Origin: Porphyromonadaceae bacterium | GTDB lineage: Bacteria > Bacteroidota > Bacteroidia > Bacteroidales > Paludibacteraceae | Direction of reading: 5' to 3' | NCBI GenBank assembly: GCA_905372605.1 | Contig: CAJPPQ010000070.1 | Coordinates: forward strand, 1 to 6,276 | DNA: 6,276 bases | In this document: positions 1 through 6,276 of the stretch, one piece after another | Numbering within the stretch: position 1 is the first letter of the stretch | How the letters are laid out: every line of letters starts with the position of its first letter | The notes under the pieces: generated by a model | The model's input: the letters and a program-made list of their open reading frames with translations, nothing else | The model's database searches: none | What the model was told of the DNA's origin: nothing | Program-made: the position numbers and the translations under genes

Positions 1-26
1 GTGGCTACCAATTACACCACAGCCGC
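1..26 (-). tRNA. tRNA-Leu (probable), 5' part only, cut by the window edge
   Basis: Read on the minus strand from position 26 to 1, the sequence has the layout of a tRNA 5' end. There is a 7-nt acceptor strand GCGGCTG (26-20), then TG (positions 8-9 of a tRNA), then a 3-bp D stem GTG (17-15) pairing with CAC (3-1) around the D loop TAATTGGTAGC. The loop contains the conserved GG pair, and the long AATTGGTAG form is typical of bacterial tRNA-Leu. The anticodon, variable arm and 3' half lie outside the window, so amino-acid identity rests on the D arm and the GCGG start only; another tRNA is possible. The gene is divergent from dprA and has its own promoter-like sequence upstream. Confidence 0.75.
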
Positions 27-40
27 AGAAAAACAGACTG

Positions 41-70
41 CAAAGGTAATAATTAATTACGAATTACAAA
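41..70 (-). promoter_or_regulatory. Bacteroidota-type promoter for the minus-strand tRNA gene
   Basis: On the minus strand a -7 element TACCTTTG (48-41) matches the Bacteroidota consensus TAnnTTTG exactly. A TTTG (70-67) lies 18 nt upstream, close to the usual spacing of about 19 nt for the -33 element. Transcription would start about 5-8 nt downstream of the -7 box, leaving a short leader of about 8-10 nt before the mature tRNA 5' end at 26, as expected for RNase P processing. It is the best two-part promoter match in the window. Confidence 0.65.
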
Positions 71-88
71 TTGTGAATTACAATTTTT
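54..88. repeat. Degenerate A/T-rich 7-bp tandem repeat
   Basis: Consecutive heptamers read TAATTAC (54-60), GAATTAC (61-67), AAATTGT (68-74), GAATTAC (75-81) and AATTTTT (82-88). Two copies are identical and the others diverge. The tract also contains a 7-bp inverted repeat, AAATTGT (68-74) with ACAATTT (80-86), around a GAATT loop and followed by T residues. The -33-like TTTG of the tRNA promoter falls inside the tract. It may be simple low-complexity intergenic DNA; no function is evident. Confidence 0.55.
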
Positions 89-161
89 TGATTAAGCAAT
101 AGCAAAAAGCTGATTTTATCACCAATAGCGACATATTGTCAGTAGAATAAAGGTCTGTTAC

Positions 162-205
162 GTCTATAAGATGTCTATAAGGTGTCTATAAGCTCGCTAT
201 AAGGT
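162..205 (+). repeat. Four tandem copies of an 11-bp repeat
   Basis: Four head-to-tail units occupy this stretch: GTCTATAAGAT (162-172), GTCTATAAGGT (173-183), GTCTATAAGCT (184-194) and CGCTATAAGGT (195-205). The first three share nine identical leading bases; the fourth differs at its first two. The shared core is CTATAAG, and the tenth base varies between units. An 11-bp period is close to one helical turn, so repeated protein sites would sit on about the same face of the DNA. The array lies in the divergent intergenic region, about 90 bp upstream of the putative dprA -7 box. Function unknown. Confidence 0.85.
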
Positions 206-292
206 AAAACTTTATAAAAAAACACCATTTCCTGCCAAATTGTCGGTGAGAGCTAACCTTGCATAAGCGATAGAAACAGACAAAAAAATCAT

Positions 293-300
293 TACTTTTG
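293..300 (+). promoter_or_regulatory. Candidate -7 promoter element for dprA
   Basis: TACTTTTG matches the Bacteroidota -7 consensus TAnnTTTG and ends 27 nt before the dprA ATG, giving a likely leader of about 20 nt. No TTTG is seen at the expected -33 distance (around 270-273 the sequence is ATAG), so the promoter is either weak, dependent on an activator, or assigned on one element only. Confidence 0.5.
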
Positions 301-312
301 TACTGTACAAAA
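296..312. promoter_or_regulatory. 17-bp perfect inverted repeat overlapping the dprA promoter (possible operator)
   Basis: TTTTGTAC (296-303), a single T (304) and GTACAAAA (305-312) form a perfect 8+1+8 palindrome. It overlaps the candidate -7 box by five bases and covers the expected transcription start, where a repressor would block initiation. Near-perfect dyads with a short centre are typical of sites for dimeric helix-turn-helix regulators. The 1-nt centre is too short for an RNA hairpin loop using the full stem, which favours a DNA-level site. No cognate regulator gene is present in the window. Confidence 0.5.
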
Positions 313-327
313 CGATAAAAAACAGAG

Positions 328-1416
328 ATGAACCATTTCTACGAAATAGCCCTTACACTTATAAAAGGCATAGGAAAAATAAGGATACGCAACTTGATAT
401 CCATATATGGCAGTGCCGAACAGGTATTTAGTAGAAAAAGCATCAATACCAGAATTTCGGGACTCGGCGATATAATCATTTCCGAAAACGATAGAGACGA
501 GGCGCTACGGCGTGCCGAAGCAGAGGTTAAGTTTATAGAGAAAAACAATATAACGACCTATTTCGTCCTCGGCGAAGAGTATCCATATCGTCTCAGAGAG
601 TGCGAAGATGCCCCGACGATACTTTATCGCAGAGGCGAGGCAAATCTCGACGCGGAGAAACTCGTAGCAGTGGTAGGCACTCGCAATATGACAGCATACG
701 GCAGGGAACTCACCGACAACTTTATCTGCCAGATACCTAAGACTATAGGCAATATAGCAATAGTAAGCGGACTCGCCTATGGCGTAGACGGAGAGGCACA
801 TAAGGCAGCCCTCAGAGAGAATATACCTACCATAGCCGTAGTAGGACACGGGCTCGATATGGTATATCCTAAGCGACACAAGCAGTTAGCCGATAATATA
901 TTGGAGTGCGGCGGAGCTATCGTATCGGAGTATCCTACTAATACTGTGGTAGATCCGTCGAACTTCGTACAACGCAATCGGATTATAGCCGGTCTGTCGG
1001 ATGCGACGGTGATAATAGAGAGTGCCTGCAAGGGCGGAGCACTGCTTACGGCACAAGCAGCCAATAGCTACAACCGCGACGTATTTGCCTTCGCCGGAAG
1101 AGTCGACGATAAGTTTTCGCAAGGTTGCAACAACCTGATAAAGACGAACCAAGCTCAAATGATAACCGATACTGCCGATATGCTCGATATCTTGGAATGG
1201 GACAGAAGTCATCAAAAACCTCAACAAGCCTCTATGTTCGTCTCTTTGTCGGACGAAGAGCAGCGTATAGTAGATAAAATCAGAGACATACCGGCTTCGG
1301 CAAACGACCTCAGCAGAGCACTGGGTATCCCTATTCAGAAGCTATCGGCAATACTGGTAATGCTCGAATTTAAAGGAGTAATAAAGATGCTCCCCGGAAA
1401 TATTTACAAGGCTTAG
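328..1416 (+). CDS. dprA: DNA-processing protein DprA (recombination mediator)
   Basis: DprA binds incoming single-stranded DNA in the cytoplasm and helps load RecA during natural transformation; it is also kept in many bacteria not known to be competent. The 362-aa product shows the full family layout. A helix-hairpin-helix/SAM-like N-terminus lies at about residues 9-35 (KGIGKIRIRNL). The Rossmann-like core at about 110-290 carries VGTRNMTAYG (116-125), SGLAYGVDGEAHKAAL (147-162), GHGLDMVYP (173-181), QRNRIIAGLS (215-224) and ESACKGGALLTA (231-242). A C-terminal winged-helix domain follows at about 307-362. The family's usual GSR, SG(L/M)A.G(I/V)D..AH and RNRII motifs are all recognisable, with T replacing S in GSR. 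The length is normal and there is no frameshift. ATG 328 is supported by an in-frame TAA at 316-318; no Shine-Dalgarno is visible. It stands alone, without other competence genes in view. Confidence 0.97.
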   Translation: MNHFYEIALTLIKGIGKIRIRNLISIYGSAEQVFSRKSINTRISGLGDIIISENDRDEALRRAEAEVKFIEKNNITTYFVLGEEYPYRLRECEDAPTILYRRGEANLDAEKLVAVVGTRNMTAYGRELTDNFICQIPKTIGNIAIVSGLAYGVDGEAHKAALRENIPTIAVVGHGLDMVYPKRHKQLADNILECGGAIVSEYPTNTVVDPSNFVQRNRIIAGLSDATVIIESACKGGALLTAQAANSYNRDVFAFAGRVDDKFSQGCNNLIKTNQAQMITDTADMLDILEWDRSHQKPQQASMFVSLSDEEQRIVDKIRDIPASANDLSRALGIPIQKLSAILVMLEFKGVIKMLPGNIYKA

Positions 1417-1517
1417 CGAGAAATGTGATTCTAAAGCGGAGTGAATGTTTCGGTACAAAATAGGGGAGGGCGACATAAAAAACACTCTCGTTTTACGTGT
1501 AATATGTGAAAAAACTA

Positions 1518-1525
1518 TACCTTTG
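1518..1525 (+). promoter_or_regulatory. Candidate -7 promoter element for the tamB-like gene
   Basis: TACCTTTG is an exact match to TAnnTTTG, identical in sequence to the -7 box of the tRNA gene, and is followed by CA. It ends 38 nt before the ATG at 1564. The -33 position is poor: only TTTTACGTG (1491-1499) is nearby, without a clean TTTG. The 147-bp gap after dprA and this element suggest that the tamB-like gene can be transcribed independently of dprA. Confidence 0.55.
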
Positions 1526-1563
1526 CATATATAAATCGTCGTCGTTTCGTTAGAATTATTTGA

Positions 1564-4500
1564 ATGTATAAGACCGCAAAAAGAGCACTCGGAATATTGG
1601 TAATATCGCTTGTAACGTTAGCGATAATGCTCCCTTTGCTCATCAGCCTGCCCCCGATACAGAATTTTGTGGTAAGGCAGGTCGTAGATAATCTATCGGG
1701 AAAGATTGGTACGAAAATCTCTGTCGATAAGGTAGATATCGGTATATTCAAAGGGTTTTCGGTCGAAGGATTGTACGTAGAAGACCTCAGTAGCGATACG
1801 CTTTTATTTGCACGTAAGGTAGAGGCAAATATATCGATATTGAAGCTATTCGAAAAGAAAGTAGAGGTCAATAGCGTTACTCTCGACGGTATAAAGATGA
1901 ATATCGTTACCGACAAAGCAGGCAATACGAACGTGTCTGTACTGAGCCGATTGTTCGAGACGACGGGCAAGACCGATTCGAAGTGGAGTTTTGTATTGCA
2001 GATTAAAGATATCCGCCTGATAAATAGCAGTCTGTCGTACCGAGATTTGACGAAATCGACTTCCGAGAAGAGCGAAACGTTCGATGCCGCAAATATATTG
2101 CTGTCGGAGATAAACGGGCAATTTGTAGTAGATATGATAGATAAAAACTATTACAAAGGCAGAGTCGGCAGCCTTAGCTTCGTAGAACGGTCGGGGCTCA
2201 GATTGAAAAACCTCGAAACCGCATTCTTGCTTACCGATAGCAATCTTATAATAAACAAGACAAGTATCTCTTTGCCACACTCTGAGTTGTCGATAGATAC
2301 TCTGGTACTTGGAATGCAGGCTCATAAAAGGATATTGCTCAAAGGCTTTATCGCCGACATATCTCCTGCAGATATCGCCCCTACAGCGCCTCAGATAGGT
2401 AATATCGACGGTAATATTTCGATAAAACTGTCTGCCGAGGGTGTCTTGGAAGATATTCTTGTCCGACAAGTGTCGGTGCGTAGCGGTAATTCATTGGCTT
2501 TTACGGGTAATATGCGCCTGATAGGCTTGCCCGACATCGAAAAAACATATATCTCGTGCAATATCGAAAATCTGTACGGATATATCCCTAAGATACAAGA
2601 CCTAATAGCCGTATTCAACCGCAAACCGTTGGTATTGCCGCAAGAAATAGTGCGGATAAAGGAATTTTCGTACAAAGGAGAGATAAGCGGTTATCTCAAC
2701 AGTATCAAGATAATAGGCAATCTCCGCACTCACATAGGTACCGTATATACCGACCTCAATATCAAGTCGTATCACCGATTGTCGACATTCGATATCGATG
2801 GTCGCATAAGTTGCCCCGACGGACTCGATCTCTCTCGTATAATGGACGACGACAATGGGCTGAGCAGTATAGTCTTAGAGACATACGCAGAGGTACACGC
2901 AGGGCGAAACGTTCCTTTCGAGAGTAATGTAAACGCAAATATAAAGACATTGGTATTCAATGGCTACACTTACAACAATATTTCACTCAATGGGCAAATC
3001 GCACGAAATCGCTTCGAGGGTAATGCCTCGCTCGACGACGAAAACGGCAAAGTACGATTTCACGGGCTTGTCGATTTGAATGAAAAGATAAATAAGAAGT
3101 TCCAATTCGAAGCCTCGGTACGACATTTCAGACCTAATAGGCTCAGTCTCATCGAAGGGTACGAAAATCTGGAACTCAACTTCGGCATTGCAGCCAACTT
3201 CACAGGTAATAAAATAGAGAATGTCAACGGAACAATCGTCTTAGACTCTATTGCCATAAAAAACAACGGTATATACACTACCGACAAGATATACATATCG
3301 TCGAAAACTCAGAACGATTCGCTACAGACTATCGTAGAATCCGATTTGATAAACGGCTATATATCGGGTAAATATGCATTTGCAAAAGTGCCGTCTGACA
3401 TTATGAATATGATATATAGCGTCATACCGATATTACGCAAGACGGAAGATGGGTTTGGTGCAAAATACGATTTTGCTACCAGAAACAACTTGGGATTTTA
3501 TTTCGAAATAGAGCCTCTCAAAAAGCTATGCGACGTACTCAATATAGGTTGGACTACAACCCGAAAGAGCACCGTATCGGGCTTCTACAACGGCGACGTA
3601 CAGATGTTTAACCTTGGCATAGAGATTCCACAACTTGTAAATGGAAATATTCGGCTCAATTCTACCCGACTCAACTGTTACAACGACGCTCAAAATATTA
3701 AGTTCGTTGCTTCGTCGTCTGTTCAGCTGCCTCAAGATTCGATACTTGTAGCTATTAATTCCGATTTCGAAAGCGATTCGATAAATATGCTTATAGCGTG
3801 GAAAAACTTCGACCGAAAAAACTTTCTGGCAGGTGAAATATTTACAAACGCCAAACTATCGAGAGGTATAAACAACGATTTGAATCTGGATGTCAACATA
3901 TTACCAACACAGATAGAGGCAAAAAATAAAATATTCGACGTACGGAAATCGTCTATCTTTACCGACTTCAAAACGTTAACTATTAACCACTTCGCTATAT
4001 CCAATGCAAACCAAAGTATAAAAATAGACGGAGTAGCCTCGAAACTTGCCGAAGACAAGTTGCATCTCTCGCTCAATGATATAGATTTGGGCTTCGTATC
4101 GTCGCTTTTGCCCAAAGATGCTGCAATATCATTTGGAGGCATAGTAACTGGCAATGCCACTCTATCGCAAGTATTCGACCGACCTTCGGTAGAGTTGAAC
4201 GTAGCCTCCAACGACTTTATATTCAACGGATATTCGGTGGGTAAGATGCAAGCCGTTTCACAGTTCAACCACAACACCCAAAGTCTCGATTTCGAGGGGA
4301 AAGTATCTAACGATAGCGCTATGTCGGCAACTACTCTTAAAGGTAAATGGTTTGTTTTCAGAGACTCACTTTTCATAGCAGGCGAGGCTCATAAGCTAAG
4401 GCTTCGATTCATCGAAAAGTTTGTAAAGACGATACTTGCCGAAGTAGACGGTTACGGTACGGGGTGGTTTCGGCTCGGGGCAAATCTGAAAGAGGGAAGT

Positions 4501-6123
4501 ACCACTGTCGAAACAAAAGCAGCAGTAGACAAAGGACGTATAAAAATAGATATTCTCGGGTCGGACTTCTATTTCAGCGATACGCTCGAACTTACAAAAG
4601 ACAAAATCATTATAGACAATATCGAACTATTCGATAGCCAAGGCAATAAGGCTATCGCCAACGGGTATGTCTCGCATCGCCATTTTATCGATAATATTAA
4701 GTATAAGATAGATATACAGGGTAGCAATATACTGATATTCAATAGAAGAAAGTCTTCGGATATGCCGTTTTTCGGGCAGGTGTATGCCTCAGGATACGGC
4801 ACTATAAGCGGTACCGAGGCACACAGCGATATTAATTATATCGCTATAGTAGAGCCCAATAGCAAGGTCGTAATAGCTCTCGACGATGCTGCGTCGGCCT
4901 CTTCTTCGACAAACAACTTTCTATCGTTCTCCACAGCAGACAGTACTTCAAAAATGTCGTCGGGCAAACAAATGACAAAAATACCTCCGACATCTACCGT
5001 AAATCTGAATCTTACGGTAAACGTCAACCCCAACGCACAACTCCAACTACTTATCGACCAGACTTCGGGAGATATGATACAAGCCCGCGGTGAAGGTATT
5101 TTCAATATCGGATACAACAGTAAAACAGAAGATATGTCGCTCAAAGGTGCTTATACTCTGACAGAAGGTAAATATTTATTTACCTTCCAGCAAGCACTCG
5201 AAAGAGAGTTCTCAATATCGCCGGGCTCTACTCTCGTCTGGAACGGCGACCCAACGAATCCTACTATCAACCTGAAAGCCATACACAAGACAAGAGCCTC
5301 GGTAAAAGGGCTATTCGATCCGACGGTGAAATCGGTATCAAACGCTATGATACCTGTAAACTGTATCCTGAACCTATCGGGAGTACTCACCAGTCCGAAT
5401 ATAACATTCGATATAGAGCTGCCAAACTCTACCGACGATACCCGTAGGGCATTGAAAAACATCATCAATACCGAAGAAATGATGAATCGTCAGATAATAT
5501 ATCTTTTGGCGTTTGGTCGCTTTTACAATCCCAATTCGAATATGCCAAACAACGAGCAGCCAAATCAGGGCAACCAGACTACATCCGACGTTATATCGTT
5601 GGTAGCCTCTACATTAGGTAGCCAGCTCAACAACTTGCTTTCACAGATATCCGATAAGTTTACCATAGGAGTCAATATAAAACTCGAACAAGACCAGACG
5701 GCAGGCACACGAAACAACGAATACGGAGTAAATATAAACTATGCTCCAAACGAAAGAATAATGATTAACAGTAGCTTGGGATATAGAGACGATGATTTGA
5801 AAAAAACGGCACAGCCCACTCCCGAACAAAACAAAGGATGGAACAACGCCATTCTCGACTTCGAACTCGAATACAAACTCAACCAATCGGGACGACTTGC
5901 AGGCAAGGTTTACAACCGTACCAATAGCATTCAAGACTTCAAAGATGCCCCATATACGCAGGGTGTCGGAGTGATATATCAGGAGAGCTTCAACTCTCTC
6001 AAATCGTTGATAGCCAAATATAGAAAACAAAAGAAAAAAACGAAAAACAATAAAGAAACCAAAACAACAAAAGAACCGAAAGAGGCTGTTTTAGAAGAAA
6101 AAAACGAAAAACAAGAGAAGTAA
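1564..6123 (+). CDS. tamB: TamB-like translocation/assembly module protein (AsmA-like superfamily, DUF490 C-terminus)
   Basis: TamB-family proteins are anchored in the inner membrane and span the periplasm as a long beta-rich groove. They are linked to outer-membrane protein insertion (with TamA/BamA) and to lipid transport to the outer membrane. The 1519-aa product has one N-terminal hydrophobic segment (about 7-29) after a short basic start, then an AsmA-like region (about 40-110, KISVDKVDIG...VTLDGIKM). A very long beta-strand-rich middle follows with recurring LxLxG-type strands. The C-terminal TamB domain covers about 1145-1470, with GKY (1202-1204), WNGDP (1226-1230) and IIYLLAFGRF (1311-1320). 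Inserts include a Ser-rich patch (about 1109-1130) and an Asn/Gln-rich linker (about 1322-1341). The last 30-35 residues are Lys/Glu-rich. The length exceeds E. coli TamB (about 1260 aa), as is common in Bacteroidota. ATG 1564 directly follows an in-frame TGA (1561-1563), which fixes the start. No tamA/bamA-like gene is in view. Confidence 0.93.
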   Translation: MYKTAKRALGILVISLVTLAIMLPLLISLPPIQNFVVRQVVDNLSGKIGTKISVDKVDIGIFKGFSVEGLYVEDLSSDTLLFARKVEANISILKLFEKKVEVNSVTLDGIKMNIVTDKAGNTNVSVLSRLFETTGKTDSKWSFVLQIKDIRLINSSLSYRDLTKSTSEKSETFDAANILLSEINGQFVVDMIDKNYYKGRVGSLSFVERSGLRLKNLETAFLLTDSNLIINKTSISLPHSELSIDTLVLGMQAHKRILLKGFIADISPADIAPTAPQIGNIDGNISIKLSAEGVLEDILVRQVSVRSGNSLAFTGNMRLIGLPDIEKTYISCNIENLYGYIPKIQDLIAVFNRKPLVLPQEIVRIKEFSYKGEISGYLNSIKIIGNLRTHIGTVYTDLNIKSYHRLSTFDIDGRISCPDGLDLSRIMDDDNGLSSIVLETYAEVHAGRNVPFESNVNANIKTLVFNGYTYNNISLNGQIARNRFEGNASLDDENGKVRFHGLVDLNEKINKKFQFEASVRHFRPNRLSLIEGYENLELNFGIAANFTGNKIENVNGTIVLDSIAIKNNGIYTTDKIYISSKTQNDSLQTIVESDLINGYISGKYAFAKVPSDIMNMIYSVIPILRKTEDGFGAKYDFATRNNLGFYFEIEPLKKLCDVLNIGWTTTRKSTVSGFYNGDVQMFNLGIEIPQLVNGNIRLNSTRLNCYNDAQNIKFVASSSVQLPQDSILVAINSDFESDSINMLIAWKNFDRKNFLAGEIFTNAKLSRGINNDLNLDVNILPTQIEAKNKIFDVRKSSIFTDFKTLTINHFAISNANQSIKIDGVASKLAEDKLHLSLNDIDLGFVSSLLPKDAAISFGGIVTGNATLSQVFDRPSVELNVASNDFIFNGYSVGKMQAVSQFNHNTQSLDFEGKVSNDSAMSATTLKGKWFVFRDSLFIAGEAHKLRLRFIEKFVKTILAEVDGYGTGWFRLGANLKEGSTTVETKAAVDKGRIKIDILGSDFYFSDTLELTKDKIIIDNIELFDSQGNKAIANGYVSHRHFIDNIKYKIDIQGSNILIFNRRKSSDMPFFGQVYASGYGTISGTEAHSDINYIAIVEPNSKVVIALDDAASASSSTNNFLSFSTADSTSKMSSGKQMTKIPPTSTVNLNLTVNVNPNAQLQLLIDQTSGDMIQARGEGIFNIGYNSKTEDMSLKGAYTLTEGKYLFTFQQALEREFSISPGSTLVWNGDPTNPTINLKAIHKTRASVKGLFDPTVKSVSNAMIPVNCILNLSGVLTSPNITFDIELPNSTDDTRRALKNIINTEEMMNRQIIYLLAFGRFYNPNSNMPNNEQPNQGNQTTSDVISLVASTLGSQLNNLLSQISDKFTIGVNIKLEQDQTAGTRNNEYGVNINYAPNERIMINSSLGYRDDDLKKTAQPTPEQNKGWNNAILDFELEYKLNQSGRLAGKVYNRTNSIQDFKDAPYTQGVGVIYQESFNSLKSLIAKYRKQKKKTKNNKETKTTKEPKEAVLEEKNEKQEK

Positions 6124-6181
6124 CATAAAACCTTTGCAAACAAAAATAGTCGAATCGGGATATGAATCAATATAAAACCAT

Positions 6182-6189
6182 TACATTTG
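6182..6189 (+). promoter_or_regulatory. Candidate -7 promoter element for the gene at the right edge
   Basis: TACATTTG matches TAnnTTTG and ends 23 nt before the ATG at 6213. No TTTG is present about 19 nt upstream (6159-6162 reads GATA), so only half of the expected promoter is seen. A second near match, AACCTTTG (6129-6136), lies just after the tamB stop. The leader between is very A/T-rich (ATTTTTAAAATAG), as usual before strongly translated Bacteroidota genes lacking a Shine-Dalgarno. Confidence 0.45.
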
Positions 6190-6212
6190 TATTTTTAAAA
6201 TAGTAAAATAAT

Positions 6213-6276
6213 ATGAGAAAAGCATTATTAGTGGCTATCGTAGCCTTATTGTCGGCAACAACATTTGCCCAGTTAC
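6213..6276 (+). CDS. Start of an exported protein (signal peptide only, cut by the window edge)
   Basis: Twenty-one full codons are visible, beginning MRKALLVAIVALLSATTFAQ. This is a textbook Sec signal peptide: a short basic n-region (RK), a hydrophobic core (ALLVAIVALLSA) and a likely signal peptidase I cut after TFA, before Q20. There is no lipobox cysteine, so a lipoprotein is unlikely. Such peptides ending in FAQ are common on Bacteroidota outer-membrane barrel and other envelope proteins, but nothing of the mature protein is in view, so no function is assigned. The ATG is 89 nt after the tamB stop, and an in-frame TAA (6204-6206) limits extension upstream. Confidence 0.85.
   Translation, partial: MRKALLVAIVALLSATTFAQL

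Noticed and set aside
130..140. Short dyad GACA-TAT-TGTC
   Set aside because: Only 4-bp arms; expected by chance in A/T-rich intergenic sequence.
254..261. TAACCTTG as an alternative -7 box for dprA
   Set aside because: One mismatch to TAnnTTTG, no -33 partner, and farther from the ATG than the exact match at 293-300.
89..327. Possible small gene in the region upstream of dprA
   Set aside because: Stops are frequent and no start with a plausible hydrophobic, basic or domain-like product was found; the stretch is explained by repeats and promoter elements.
1417..1494. Possible terminator after dprA: CGAGA (1417-1421) or GGAGTG (1438-1443) pairing with bases at 1483-1490, followed by TTTT
   Set aside because: The stems are only 5-6 bp with loops of about 39-64 nt and the T run is four bases; this is too weak to call a terminator.
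3732..4376. Open reading frame of 214 codons on the minus strand inside tamB
   Set aside because: It is antisense to a well-supported coding frame, shows no recognisable domain and lacks a promoter-like start; it is a shadow of tamB. The same applies to the other minus-strand frames within dprA and tamB.
6133..6140. Palindrome TTTGCAAA after the tamB stop
   Set aside because: An 8-bp palindrome is common by chance, and it largely reflects a promoter-like CCTTTGCA motif.

Overview
The window looks like ordinary chromosomal DNA from a member of the Bacteroidota, most likely Bacteroidales. Three things point there: candidate promoters carrying the Bacteroidota -7 element TAnnTTTG upstream of the genes, start codons without a Shine-Dalgarno sequence but with A/T-rich leaders, and a very long Bacteroidota-style TamB protein. 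Codon use is AT-leaning, with frequent ATA (Ile) and TCG/CGA codons. The lineage cannot be narrowed further from the sequence alone.

Layout: the left edge holds the 5' part of a tRNA gene, probably tRNA-Leu, on the minus strand and cut off by the window. A roughly 300-bp divergent intergenic region follows. It holds the tRNA promoter, an A/T-rich 7-bp repeat, four tandem copies of an 11-bp repeat, and a 17-bp perfect inverted repeat overlapping the putative dprA promoter. Next is a complete dprA gene on the plus strand (DNA-processing/recombination mediator, 362 aa), a 147-bp gap with a second candidate promoter, and a complete tamB-like gene on the plus strand (envelope biogenesis protein, 1519 aa) filling about three quarters of the window. 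The right edge holds the first 21 codons of a further plus-strand gene, which encode a signal peptide.

The genes do not form an obvious shared pathway. DprA acts on single-stranded DNA in the cytoplasm, TamB is an inner-membrane-anchored periplasmic protein, and the last gene encodes an exported protein. Each is preceded by its own -7-like element, so they look like separately transcribed neighbours rather than one operon. No mobile element, CRISPR array, toxin-antitoxin pair or new multigene system is visible. The less explained features are the repeats and the palindrome in front of dprA.
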